NCBI GenBank assembly: GCA_028386065.3 | Contig: JAKUCV010000938.1 | Span: 96,979 to 160,978 of the forward strand | Length of the DNA: 64,000 nucleotides | Origin: Turnera subulata | Taxonomy: Eukaryota; Streptophyta; Magnoliopsida; Malpighiales; Passifloraceae | Direction of reading: 5' to 3' | Shown here: positions 21,973-32,415 of the stretch, in pieces | Numbering within the stretch: position 1 is the first letter of the stretch | Layout: each line of letters opens with the position of its first letter | Program-made: the position numbers and the translations under genes | Notes under the pieces: generated by a model | The model's input: only the letters and a program-made list of their open reading frames with translations | What the model was told of the DNA's origin: nothing | The model's database searches: none

Positions 21973-24083
21973 ATGTAGAGTATCCTGAGGGAGGTTAGGG
22001 TGTGTTGTCGAAATTGGCATGTTATTGAAGTGTCTAAAAGGCCTTTCAATACAAGGATCTAGGACTTCTAGGTCCTAGGATCTCCATAAGGAGGCTCCCC
22101 AGTCCAAGGGACCTCAGCTATAAGAATTCTTAAAGGAGGCATTATCCACATCAAAATCTTATTCAAATAAGGTGATCTGTGTGATAGAGTCACCTAGAGT
22201 TGAGGAGAAATAGAAATGTACAAGGTCCTTCTATAGGAAGACAAAGGGCCATGAAGGAAAGATGAGGAAATTCAATACCCAAGCATTACACCTATAGGTC
22301 CTTCACCCGTCTAACAAACGCTTGAGTGCAGAATGCTCGACCTATTGGTAAGGCTAGCGTCCAACACAACTGTCACTACCTTGGTTGCCTCATTGAAATG
22401 AGGACCTTATAAAGATAAGAAAGATGGAGGAGCTAAAGGTCACACCACACCATAAGCTTTGAAAGTTTTTCCATGTAACTTTGTAAAACTTCTCTTTCTT
22501 GTGTTAGTGGCCCGTGCAACTCAAGTATTTACTCTTATGGAGAAAAAATCTCATTTTGTAATGAAAGTAGCAGCGTCTAAGGAGCTACTGCCCTGCCGAA
22601 TCAAAGTGTCTACATGAAATGAAGAGGTCATCCATCTCTCTTAGAAGGACCCCCTTAGGACCAACGTCCTCTATAAGGACCAAACAAATTCCTTTTTTAT
22701 ATGGAATTCTCTTCAAACAAGCTTCACATATTAATCTCCTACTCAGTAACTCGAGCTCCTTCTGCCCTTTACCTGTACTAAACCCAAAGCAGCGACGACA
22801 ACTAAAACTTACTCCCCTTACAAAAAAAGGTATCCAGAAGACGAGGTAGGTAGTGATATGCTTTTCAAAGCCTGAGATTCGATTTAATGCATATTAATTT
22901 AGATGCATGGAGGAAGGAGTCACATATTTGGGATTTTTTTGGAGGTTTCACACAAAATCTCTTAAGGTTGGTACAAAGAAAAACCCTTGAAGGCCTTCTT
23001 TGAAAGAAACCCCATCATCCAAAATTAGATAACAACGAGACCTCCTTCATAGCAAGAACTATCGAGCCACTTGATGACACGGCAGCCTTGGAGCAGCCAA
23101 TAGTCGGAACTTTCTCCAGGACAAGGACAAAGAAGTCCAGGAACTAACAAGGGAGAACACAAAAAATTGGCATTTTTCATCTATTTTTGACAAAGTCAGA
23201 GATTAGTAAGGTGTTATGATAGAAAGTTCAGATCTCGACCGATCCAACGTGGGAACCAAAATTTCAGGAGGGTTAACCAACAGGTCAAAAAAAAAAAAGC
23301 TAAATTGGGAAGGCCCTTATCAAGGTTCTTATTTCGAAGCCTACGAACTAGGTGTTCACTCTAAACATGAACAGGTTGAAGAGGTTCCAACCACAATAAG
23401 CTGAGGCACTCCAAGTTGGCTTTGCAAAAGAGGTTAAAACCACAACAAGGATCCTTGATTGCAAAACTCTTAAATGCGGGAATCCTAAAGACCTCTCAAC
23501 AAAGGACCTTAGAGGCCTTTATAATGAGGAATCCCACGGTTCTCACAAATGAAGGTTCTTTGAGACCTCCCAAATGAAGGACCCTAGGAACTATGTTTTC
23601 ATAATGAGTCTATGAATATCTCTCCAACAAAGTACCTCTAGAAAAGAGAGAAGTGTTCCACGAGGTAATTTTTATGTAGAAAATAAATTCTCTTAAACAA
23701 GTGTGGTGATCAAAGGGAAGAGAAGATTACAGAAGAAGAAGGTTGCAAAATTTAAGAGCAAAAGAGTTACTCCCTCATGTATGAGATATGGAGAATCTAA
23801 AAGTACTCCACACTCAAGGAATTGAAAGCGCCACATCTTTGTTTATAGTTAAAAATTTTTCAAAAGTCACCTTTTTATTGACTAAATATCCTCCGTAGCT
23901 TTGTACCTTCCTTGAAACCAGGGTCCTACCCCCTTGAAGACGGAGGTCCTCATTCTGTGAGACGGGGTCCTACCTCTTGAAAACGGAGGTCCTTCGATGT
24001 CTGGAGTTTCGTTGGTTCTAGACCCGCTGGGATAGGACCCACGATAACTCTCGAAGTAGGTAAGCCATGGCTTTTTGTTCAGT

Positions 24084-24102
24084 TTCCCATAGACGGCGCC
24101 AA
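24084..24102 (-). other. primer-binding site of the LARD-like element
   Basis: On the minus strand TTGGCGCCGTCTATGGGAA starts right after the 5' LTR end. The TGGCGCCG opening is common among plant Ty3/gypsy primer-binding sites. Confidence 0.65.
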
Positions 24103-24641
24103 TGTAAAAAAGCTAGATTTACCTTTATATGGATGATGGCTTTGGGAAGGTCCTTGTGCTTGTAGGACTTACAAGGGTCAGTAGAGACTAGTAACTAGAG
24201 AGAGTAGGACCTAGGAAGGTTGCCTGTAGGACCTGCAAAGACCAACAAAGAGTAAGACCCGGGGAGGTCCAGGGTTTGTGACCCCGGTTGACACTCCAAT
24301 GCCTAAGTTAGAGAGAGGATTTTGTAGAGAGAGGAGGCAAGAGAGAGAGTAAGAATTTAGATGAATGAGCAAGGTACCTTGAGATTTTGTACAGAAGGTC
24401 TATTTATAGGGAAATTCAGCCCCCTGGTGGCCCAAGCTGGACTTGGACATAATTCCTTACCTTGGACCTAAGATTTGGTGGTCCAAGCTAGACTTGGTCA
24501 TACGAACCTTAGCCTTGGAGGTCTTGGGTGGGCTTAGACTTAAAGCTTCTCCCTAGACCTTAGCCTTGGTGGTCCAGGATGGGCTTGGACCTAAGACTTG
24601 ATCTTCTTGTTGGGCTAGGGGTGAAATTCCATATGTTATCA
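24103..24641 (-). repeat. 5' LTR of the LARD-like element
   Basis: 539 bp, partner of 8832-9370. The differences by eye are mostly point changes, concentrated near the right end. Confidence 0.9.
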
Positions 24642-24646
24642 GAATT
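24642..24646. repeat. target-site duplication GAATT (right)
   Basis: Matches 8827-8831 exactly. Confidence 0.85.
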
Positions 24647-25413
24647 CATATCCAATTTCACACTCTAACCTTGTCAACAACAAAGGAACATTTTCAAGAT
24701 CAAGCTACAACAAAATTAAGGTAAATTTAAGTATTTTTATTTTCATTTTTTTCTTTTAAAAAAGATTAAAATAATATATATATATCAAGGTAAATTTAAG
24801 TTTTATTTTTATTTTAGAAAAATATATTAAAATAATATAGATATATATTTCTTTATACAATTATTTGTTCTCCAAGCACATATTATCATCTCCAACTCTA
24901 AAATCTTCATCTTTCACAACAGAATTATCATCAACCAAACTTTTATCAACCTCAACTTTTTCTTCATCATCAATACAATTTTCGCAAATCAATTTATCAT
25001 AAACCTTTTCTTTTTCACCAGTACTTTCACCTCTTTATTAGACATATCTTCATTTAATCCTTTTTCAGAATCATATTCATCATCTTTGCCATCATAAACC
25101 ACATCACAATCTTTCACTTCTAACTCATAAATCAATATTCCAAAACCATCAAAAATTGAGCAGAAACTATTTTAAAGTGAATTCCACAATCTTTCTTCAT
25201 CATTTGTGAAATACTAAGCAAATTTTGTTTCACTTAAGAAAAAAAACATCTTTAATATATTTGGTACCCCCATTTATGTTGATAGCCACTATACCTCTCC
25301 CTACATAAAGCATCTATTTTCCTTTGTTATCTTTCTTCATAAGAACCTTGACTGATAGATCCAATTGGCAAAATATATTCTAATGGCGATACAACAACCT
25401 CCTCTGTGGAAAC
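24647..25413 (-). pseudogene. degenerate antisense copia remnant
   Basis: The minus strand of about 25090-25410 contains decayed copia words: MLYVGRGIVAINI, then GGTKYIKDVFF, then a frame break, resembling the protease/GAG-pre-integrase junction (..GTKYI.DVF.VP.L..NLLS). Frames are broken by many stops. 24717-24850 holds two imperfect copies of an AT-rich unit starting AAGGTAAATTTAAG and ending TTAAAATAATATA. The right end is interrupted by the solo LTR. Confidence 0.45.
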
Positions 25414-27211
25414 TGTGAGTACCCGACCCAAAATTCATTGGGCCTACTCACCACCTTCTTCTTAATCGTCATCCACATCTTTGTAGTCGCCAGCAGAATT
25501 TTATTAGCGGGCAAAATTCAGGAGAAAACCTTCCTTAGGCAACGGATGACTCCTTAAGGCAACCAGTAGCGAACCAAAGATGTGGACCCGGGGGTTTGTC
25601 ATGGATGGGAAGGTGTGAGACACCCATCTATGTTGGGGCGAGATCATGTGCAATTAAAAATCAACATATTCCATGCACAAACAAACCAATAACAAAAACA
25701 AAACAGAAAATAAATAAAGATTGAGCTTGCATTTCCACCACTAGAAACTGCCTACGTACCCCCTGCTAATGGGTTCAAAGCTCACGTAGTTCTTACTTGT
25801 ATCACATACAATCACAGCATCATCATCATCAATTCATCACAGCAACAATCAACCAAGAAAATAAGAACGAGTTACCTCTTGAAGCCCACCTCTTACTCCT
25901 ACTTGCTTACCACTCCTAAGCAGAATTTTGACAGAACTTCACCATGTAATTCGAGGTAGAAGGAGGCCGAACCGGTCTCTGGCACCAACATCAAACTTGT
26001 AGAGCTACTTCTTAGCTTTCCGAGAACTCCAAGAAAGCAGCAATCCGACACCTAAAGCTCCAGATATGATGATATTTTCGGGACTACCTGCACAAGATTC
26101 TTCTACTCAGGTTCCTCCTCTTCTTCTCCACAAACTTGCCCCAATCCGCCTCCTCTTTCTCCTTCTCTTGCTCTCCTCTTGCTGTTACTCTACTGCTACT
26201 CCTCCTTATGAAATTCCTCTAAAACTTCAACACTAAAAAGGGTTCCTAAGCTTGGAATAAGAGAATTATTCCAAGCACCTAGCTTATGTGTGTATAGAGA
26301 GGAAAGAGAGAAAATTAGTGAGTTTGGGGGTGAATAGGGGGTCCTATTTATAGTGTTCAGGGGGTCTGGACATGGTGTTGATCTAAGGGTTGGGATTGAA
26401 CTCCTAAATACAACGTTGATGCCTAGAATCAAGTAAACAGGAAAAATCTAAAAAACTGCCAAAACTAGAAAGGATGCCCGCCAAGCCATGGCGGTCCTCT
26501 CGCAACGACCGCCAGGCACTGGTGGTCATGTTACAAAGCCCGCCAGGTGCTGGTGGTCATGTCTCCATATCCGCCGGCACCTGTTTCCAAAGATGTTCTT
26601 TCCTTTCTGGTTTCGATCCTCATTATTCCGACTCAAATTGATTCCCACGCCCTTCCTAATTACTTTTTACCTGTTTTAAGCTTCCAGAAACCCTCCTAAC
26701 TTGTAGCCTACCCTTACCTCTTTTCCTATTTCTCCTTACTTTCTCTCCGCTCAAATCTATATACCATAAACTACTAAAAACTAAAAAGGAAGTAAATTAA
26801 CCCGAATTCTAGACGAATTTAGGGTCACTTGGCTGCTAGGCTTAGTGTTTTTTGGTGGGCTTTAGTTGCTGGAGGACCCATATTCAATTGGTTCAGGCTC
26901 CTAAATTCTTTTAAACCCAAAATCATCTCAAACAGGTCCAAAATAAATAAAAGCCTAAAAACAATTAAATACTCATATTTTACTATAATTAAATTTTAAA
27001 ATATATTAAACTAAGAATTAAATCATCTCAAAAATTCTGAATCAAATATATAAAAAATCCAAAAATAATAAAATATTAATATTCCACTAAGTTAAATTAC
27101 GAGAAACCCAAACTCGGGATTAAATCATCTCATTAATCCACAGTCATAAATATATTCATAATTCAAATTAGTAGGAATAGGATATTAGAGGGTCAAATTT
27201 GGGTATTCACA
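25414..27211. mobile_element. probable solo LTR, 1.8 kb
   Basis: The block starts TGTGAGTACCCGACCC and ends TTTGGGTATTCACA, a TG...CA pair with a short inverted terminal match (TGTGARTACCC). It is flanked by GAAAC (25409-25413) and AAAAC (27212-27216), a 5-bp duplication with one change. No coding sequence is inside. Size and ends fit an unequal-recombination solo LTR inserted into the older copia remnant. Orientation is not determined. Confidence 0.6.
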
Positions 27212-27216
27212 AAAAC

Positions 27217-27924
27217 CATTTGAAGTAAATGATTGTAGGGTCCTGAGAGGAGGGCTCCCCTACCAATTGAAGAATAAAGAAAGCCATTGAACAATATGAT
27301 TCTGTAAGAGTTTAACCAACCAATAAAGCACTCAAAAGAAGTATTTTCATTCATTCTCACAAAATGCAATACACAAGCAAATATTTTATACACAACTTTT
27401 GTGTTCATCCATATGAACACGTCGATAAGATGCTAGTCACAAAAAGCTCCACTTTATCAGACACTCTTGAAAGTTACTACAAGACTCCAACTAGACAAAT
27501 ACACTTGCTAATAGACACATACAAAATACAATTACAACATGTGACTAACTTCTTATTTTCATACACAAAAAATCACAGACATTTTATCAAACACTTGAAC
27601 TAGTAACATGATTAAGTCTTCAACATTGCTCAACTATTGGTTATTTGAAATTATTTTGATGATTCCCGAGAAGAACAAAATAATCCAGAACATCTCTCTT
27701 CTTGCTCTACTCCTTAGGTTTTATTGCTAGAGAGGGCCGATCAACGGTTCTTGGAAATTAGTATATCATCAAAAACCTTCACTGCATGGTGGGTTTTGGT
27801 TCCTTTTATGTGTTTTTTTAATGCGTACAAGACTCTTCAATCTTCGCCCTCAACAACTTTAATTTGGTTTAACTACATATGAAAAATTCAGGCAGCCATA
27901 TTGAAAACAACATTACTGATCCCT
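27217..27924. other. AT-rich DNA; no gene
   Basis: No coding motif seen. Near 27658-27725 the sequence GATTCCCGAGAAGAAC ... TCTACTCCTTAGG resembles the 5' flanks of the 204-aa gene and its pseudogene, so this is the decayed upstream part of the next feature. Confidence 0.4.
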
Positions 27925-28026
27925 GGCATCACCTTCTTAGGGATAAGGCCAGATACAGAGGAGCAGGTGGATATTGACTAGCAAGTCCAGGAATTCATGG
28001 AGGCAGGAGTGATCATTTGCAGTTAA
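27925..28026 (+). pseudogene. fragment of a 204-aa-family gene
   Basis: Reads GITFLGIRPDTEEQVDID, stop, QVQEFMEAGVIICS, stop. It aligns to the conserved start of the family (LGIRSDVEK.ADIEKVI.PLLEAGV at 28456 and GGIKSDAEKQADINKAVQ at 6387). Only about 34 codons survive, with an in-frame TAG. Confidence 0.6.
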
Positions 28027-28340
28027 TTAAACACGTGTTACATACTAATAACATCATTGTGATCCTCGGCGACAAAATTTAATCGTAATTTCTGAAGACC
28101 ACTTAGTACCACGCTTAAGCTACGTTTACGTTAGTTGCATGTAACCAACGAGTTGTTCTGAGCTGACATCTTGTGCTTTGTTCCGCGAAAACAACATTAA
28201 TTATTCCCGAGAAGAAAGGAAGAACAGTGAGCGTCTTGGTCTACTCGTTTGGTTTATTACCAATTAGAGTTTATCAATAGTACTTAAAGTACTACTATTG
28301 AGCTTTATAAAAGCCTTAAGCTTCCCCTTCGCTTCACAAG
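28027..28340. promoter_or_regulatory. 5' flank of the family pseudogene
   Basis: 28195-28260 (TTCCCGAGAAGAAAGGAAG ... GTCTTGGTCTACTCG in register) is homologous to 6170-6235 upstream of the intact gene. No gene is seen. Confidence 0.4.
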
Positions 28341-28409
28341 ACTAATTCATATTGAAGAAGTAGACTAATTCATATTGAAGAAGTAGACTAATTCATATTG
28401 AAGAAGTGA
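28341..28409 (+). repeat. three tandem copies of a 23-bp unit
   Basis: ACTAATTCATATTGAAGAAG followed by TAG (or TGA in the last copy) repeats three times just upstream of the pseudogene start. Confidence 0.9.
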
Positions 28410-28455
28410 TCGCGTTTTCTAGTGTGTCTTAATTATATATATAAAGGTGAAGAAC

Positions 28456-29088
28456 ATGTCGGCGACCGGTGAAAACCCCCATTGTTCATCACCTGCTACG
28501 GCGGATGATCCTCCAGCTGGTAAGCAGACTTTCCTTGGGATAAGATCAGATGTAGAGAAGTAGGCGGATATTGAAAAAGTGATCAAGCCATTATTGGAGG
28601 CAGGTGTGAACCCTGATATCTTCACCCTCAAGAACATGGCGGCCTATGGAGTTAAAATTAATGGCTTGTTAAAGCCCATCCACGCCATCACTCGGTTCAA
28701 TGGTCAGGATATGGACGAGGCTCTGTCCATTGGTGCGAGGCAAAAATTTTTTCCTGTACCGATGAGGATGACTTTGAAGAATTTGATGGAGCTTTACAGA
28801 TACATCAAGTCAGAGGATGGGGAGGATGAGATTGCCCAGAATCGAAGAAAGAGGAAGCTAGGCAGGTTGATAAGCGGCCGTCCAGAAGTTGGTACAGTGC
28901 GGCAACCTTTTAATGTGCAGATGGAGTGCAATAAGGAGTTGAAATGACTTCAAGAGGAGAAGGAAAGGAGGATGGAGGCATTAAGGAACCAGATGGCCAC
29001 GGAGGAGGCTCTATTCAAGAGCAAACTTGATGAGTTGGCGAATCGGTATCCAACAATAGCTCAAGCTCACACTCGCCCAGAAGTTTAG
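28456..29088 (+). pseudogene. decayed paralogue of the 204-aa gene
   Basis: A 211-codon frame with the same layout as the gene at 6387: low-complexity N-terminus, conserved block (GIRSDVEK, LEAGVNPDIFTL, ITRFNGQDM, LSIGARQKFF, MTLKNLMELYRYIKSEDG), then a charged C-terminal helix (LQEEKERRMEALRNQM). Two in-frame stops break it: TAG at 28561, at the Gln of the intact EKQADI, and TGA at 28945. The frame resumes cleanly after each stop, so the copy is a young pseudogene, or translation could restart downstream of 28564. Confidence 0.75.
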
Positions 29089-29382
29089 CTACCTTTTGCT
29101 TTGAATTAGTATCTTAATTTTTAAAATTCTGATTGTACTAAAAATTTGTTTTATTCTTAATAGGTTTAAGAGTAAAGTTGCTTCATGTAAGGCTGTGGAT
29201 GAGTCGCTTCTGTTATCAAGTTGAAGATCTTAGCAAGTGTTCTTTTTCTTCTATTTGCTCTATGTTTGGCTGGCATTCGAATTTCTACTTGGAGAATGTA
29301 TCTCTTCTTTGTTCTTAATGTTTGGATTAAACTATTGCTTCTACAATGACTTTTATTCAAAACTAGAGTTTTTAGGACTATA

Positions 29383-31413
29383 CTAGTTGCTTACCCGCGC
29401 TTCGCTGCGGGAAAAGAAGTTAGATGTACCATATCTTAATATATCATATATAAAACCATATCATAAATAAAAAAAATAATTAACTTTACTTAAGCAAGAA
29501 ATAATATATCACATTTTATCCTAACTCTAAAGAAATTAATGTCTCAACCTATATTCTTCTTGATACGTACACAACAATCCATTTTGAATCTTACCTTAAA
29601 TATAGTTTTGTTTAGCCAAATGCATGTCTTCAATTGCATCTATAGTCTTCTTCCTCTTGCATTCCTTGAAACATAATATAAAATGAAGAAAAATATTCTA
29701 ATCATTCAATTTTTGGGTTTAATGCATAAGCTTCTCTCAGCTTTCTCTTGCATTCCTTATTTATAAAATCAGGAGAATGTCATAGAAACATAATAAACAA
29801 CTGAGGAAAATATTCAAATCAATATATAAAAAAAAAATACAAAAGCCCAATCTCAATAATTATTTACAGATGAACTTCAAGGAAAAGAACAAAATAATTA
29901 GATCAAGATAGGTCATATGGGGACTTGGTTTTGATCAATAATCTCCAGTTGTGCACATACTTTGCTGGCTCATAAAGTTACTACTTTGGCATATCTGGTC
30001 ACAGACTTGGTTAGATACAAAAAGAACAAAAATACAAACTTCTAGCAAAATATTGCATGATACAATTACAGATTACCTTTCAGTATTGTCAGAAAATGCC
30101 TTATATTGTACTTCTTTCAAAGGGATATGGTTATTCAGTCAATATTGTTAGAAAATGCCTTTCATGAAATAACAGATTCATAGTACAACATCTTTTTTAC
30201 ATAAAAGAAAAAAACACACTTTTTATTATTTTCCATTTCAAAATTATTGATTATGTTATGATACCAAATATAAAAATGATGGTGCCAATAAGGCGAATAG
30301 TAGATGCAATATCTTATTGCTTTCAGCTAAACAAAATCTCCAAACCTTAAAGTTAATTATTAGATTTAACTTCATTAATCAGTATGTCTTCAATCTATCT
30401 TTTAGCATCATTTGCTTTTGTCCTTGCCATATCCTTTTCCAAAAAAATTACAAAACAATAAAGAGTTAACAACAGCAATATGGCATGTAAGGACTTGGAC
30501 TATAGTGTCACATATGAAATTTTTTATATTTCTGCAATATGTCTAAACTTAAAGACAACTACAGAAACCAACACACTTCATAATTAGCAGGAAAAGGAAG
30601 AGGAACCGCATGCATTACCTGATACACACATTGTTCTCTTCCATATATAGCAGCCAAGCCTTATAGTTTTCCTTTTTTTGCTTTTTTTTTTCAACTGAAT
30701 TACAACTAACAACCTTATAACAAAACACCATAATGATAGAAGCAATAATAGTACTCACATATTTCTGCTCTTCTTTTTGAAAAGAAGACAAATCCTTGCA
30801 AGTTCTCCTATATTCTTTAGTCTCTACCCTCCTGTATCGTTTTATTTCCTGCTACAACTAACAAAAATAAAATAATAAAATGTTGTAGAATTTTCAATGT
30901 GACTTGATAACTGAAATAAAAACTTACAATTCATCAAATAGATAGAATAAAATTGTTGCAGATGACCACACCCAAGAGCTCCCTTGCAGGCTTCGGTTGG
31001 GGGAAGACATGGTTTAAGGAATCTCAAGTTTGGGTTCTTTAAGTTTCAAGTTTGGCCATAAATTAATAACCTTGACAGCAAGTCATTTTCCTCTACTTCG
31101 ATGAATTCAGAGACTAAAAAAGGATTGATAGGCAGAGGAACAGAGAGAAAGGTCAAGAAAGAGAGGAGGGATAGAGTGCAAAAGAGTAGGAGATGAGATA
31201 CAAAATAAGATGAAGCAAACGTGGCATCCTCATAATATTTACCAATTTAATGTTATTTTACAACAAAACCCATTAGCACTTGTGAAAAGAAAAGAAAATG
31301 CCTTACCACACAAACATATGGCAGTGGATAAAACAACCAAAGCACATTAGCTTGGGAAGAAACCGTTCTCCCTTAGTTGTTCTATTTTAATTTTATAATA
31401 TAATAATTAAAGA
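29383..31413 (-). mobile_element. non-autonomous Helitron-like element
   Basis: On the minus strand the 3' end shows a GC-rich hairpin (CCCGCAGCGAAGCGCGGG, 29394-29411), seven bases, then CTAG followed by T, the canonical Helitron CTRR/T end. A plausible 5' end, A/TCTTTAATTATTATATTAT, lies at 31413. No Rep or helicase frame is present and the interior is AT-rich. The 3' end is well supported, the 5' end less so. Confidence 0.6.
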
Positions 31414-31418
31414 TAAAA

Positions 31419-31527
31419 TTGGTATATTAAAAATTTTCTGAAGCAAAGTAGTCAATTCACTTACCAAAGTCTTCCTTGTTTTAGTATATATGATCATCTC
31501 GTTTACATACAAGCATAGGATCAGTTT
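31419..31527 (-). pseudogene. copia reverse transcriptase fragment
   Basis: The minus-strand frame reads LILCLYVNEMIIYTKTRK, then VSELTTLLQKIFNI, corresponding to the copia RT active-site region (cf. YVDDM) with Asp-Asp replaced by Asn-Glu. Only about 36 codons are seen and they abut the Helitron-like element. Confidence 0.5.
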
Positions 31528-31636
31528 TCCTGTAGGTTGGATGGGTAGGCGCATGTCAATTTTTTTTTTTGATGCTAAAGGCACATGTCTATTTGGAGGG
31601 ACAATCACAAAGTTAGCTCTGATCCGGTAACTTGAT

Positions 31637-31641
31637 GAGTA
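31637..31641. repeat. target-site duplication GAGTA (left)
   Basis: Repeated at 37093-37097 after the 3' LTR. Confidence 0.9.
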
Positions 31642-32319
31642 TGTTGATTGAAGTGATCAAGCTGTAAAGCTAAGTGTTAGTGGAGCTGTTAGTGTGTGAT
31701 CAAGCTGTAAGTTGACCCTACTCAATTATTCAAGAATGTTAGTTGGAGTTGATTATTGTGTTGTGTTAGTGCAATCCTGAGTGTTGCCTGAGTTGTATTG
31801 TTTCCACTAAGTATTGTTTCATTATGAGCATCTTAGGAAAAGATAGTGTGAGTTGTCATGTTTAGTGGGTTTATGAGCTGTCAAAGTTGTATTATAGGCT
31901 GGTTTTCTGCCTATAAATTTGAGTCTTGTAATCAGTTTTAATCAAGTAAAATAAGAGTGCATTGAGTGTGTTTCACTTCACAAAGTATTTCTTAGTTTGT
32001 TCATTAAGTGTACAAGCCAAAAGATTGAGTGAATTGAGAGAAAACCAAATGAAAAGTAACCCAGAAAATCAGTTTTGTGTTTTTGCAGAATTTTGGAAAT
32101 TCTAGAATTTCATTGTAGCAAACATCGATGTTTTAACTGTTCTGCCCAAAAATTTGAAGTTTCCAAATCATCTAAACATCGATGTTTTGATTCAAACATC
32201 GATGTTCTAGCTGTTCGGCAGTTTATTTGAAGTTTCCGAATCATCACAACATCGATGTTTTGAGTTCAACATCGATGTTCTTGTGATTAATCTGAAGAAT
32301 TTGAAGATCAAAGCCAACA
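31642..32319 (+). repeat. 5' LTR of the copia element
   Basis: TGTTGATTGAAG ... AAAGCCAACA. It contains a TATA-like CTATAAATTTGAG (31911-31923), a probable promoter, and then the AACATCGATGTT palindromes in the transcribed part. Confidence 0.9.
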
Positions 32320-32415
32320 ATTGGTAGCAGAGCAGGTTCCTTCTTTCGGGCTTGTTCCATTCGTTGAAATCTTACAAACTCAACCTCAAATACCTTTCAA
32401 ACACCAACCCACAAA

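Larger units (their letters stand above)
19333..24083. other. interior of the LARD-like element, no gag-pol
   Basis: No RT, integrase, protease or gag motif on either strand. The text is dense in AGGACC(T/C) and its complement, often as GGTAGGACC(T/C)CCG-like repeats around 21290-21500. Two short plus-strand ORFs are listed separately. Confidence 0.6.
8832..24641 (-). mobile_element. large non-coding LTR retrotransposon (LARD-like), host of a nested gypsy
   Basis: Two 539-bp direct repeats (8832-9370 and 24103-24641) begin TG and end CA on the minus strand and are flanked by the 5-bp duplication GAATT. Orientation comes from a primer-binding-like TTGGCGCCGTC just inside the right LTR and a G-rich polypurine tract just inside the left LTR. 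By hand I count about 26 differences between the LTRs (about 5%). After removing the nested insertion at 9465-19327 the interior is about 4.9 kb and has no gag-pol frame on the element strand. Only short plus-strand ORFs remain. It therefore fits a large non-autonomous derivative mobilised in trans, presumably by a Ty3/gypsy partner. Confidence 0.85.
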
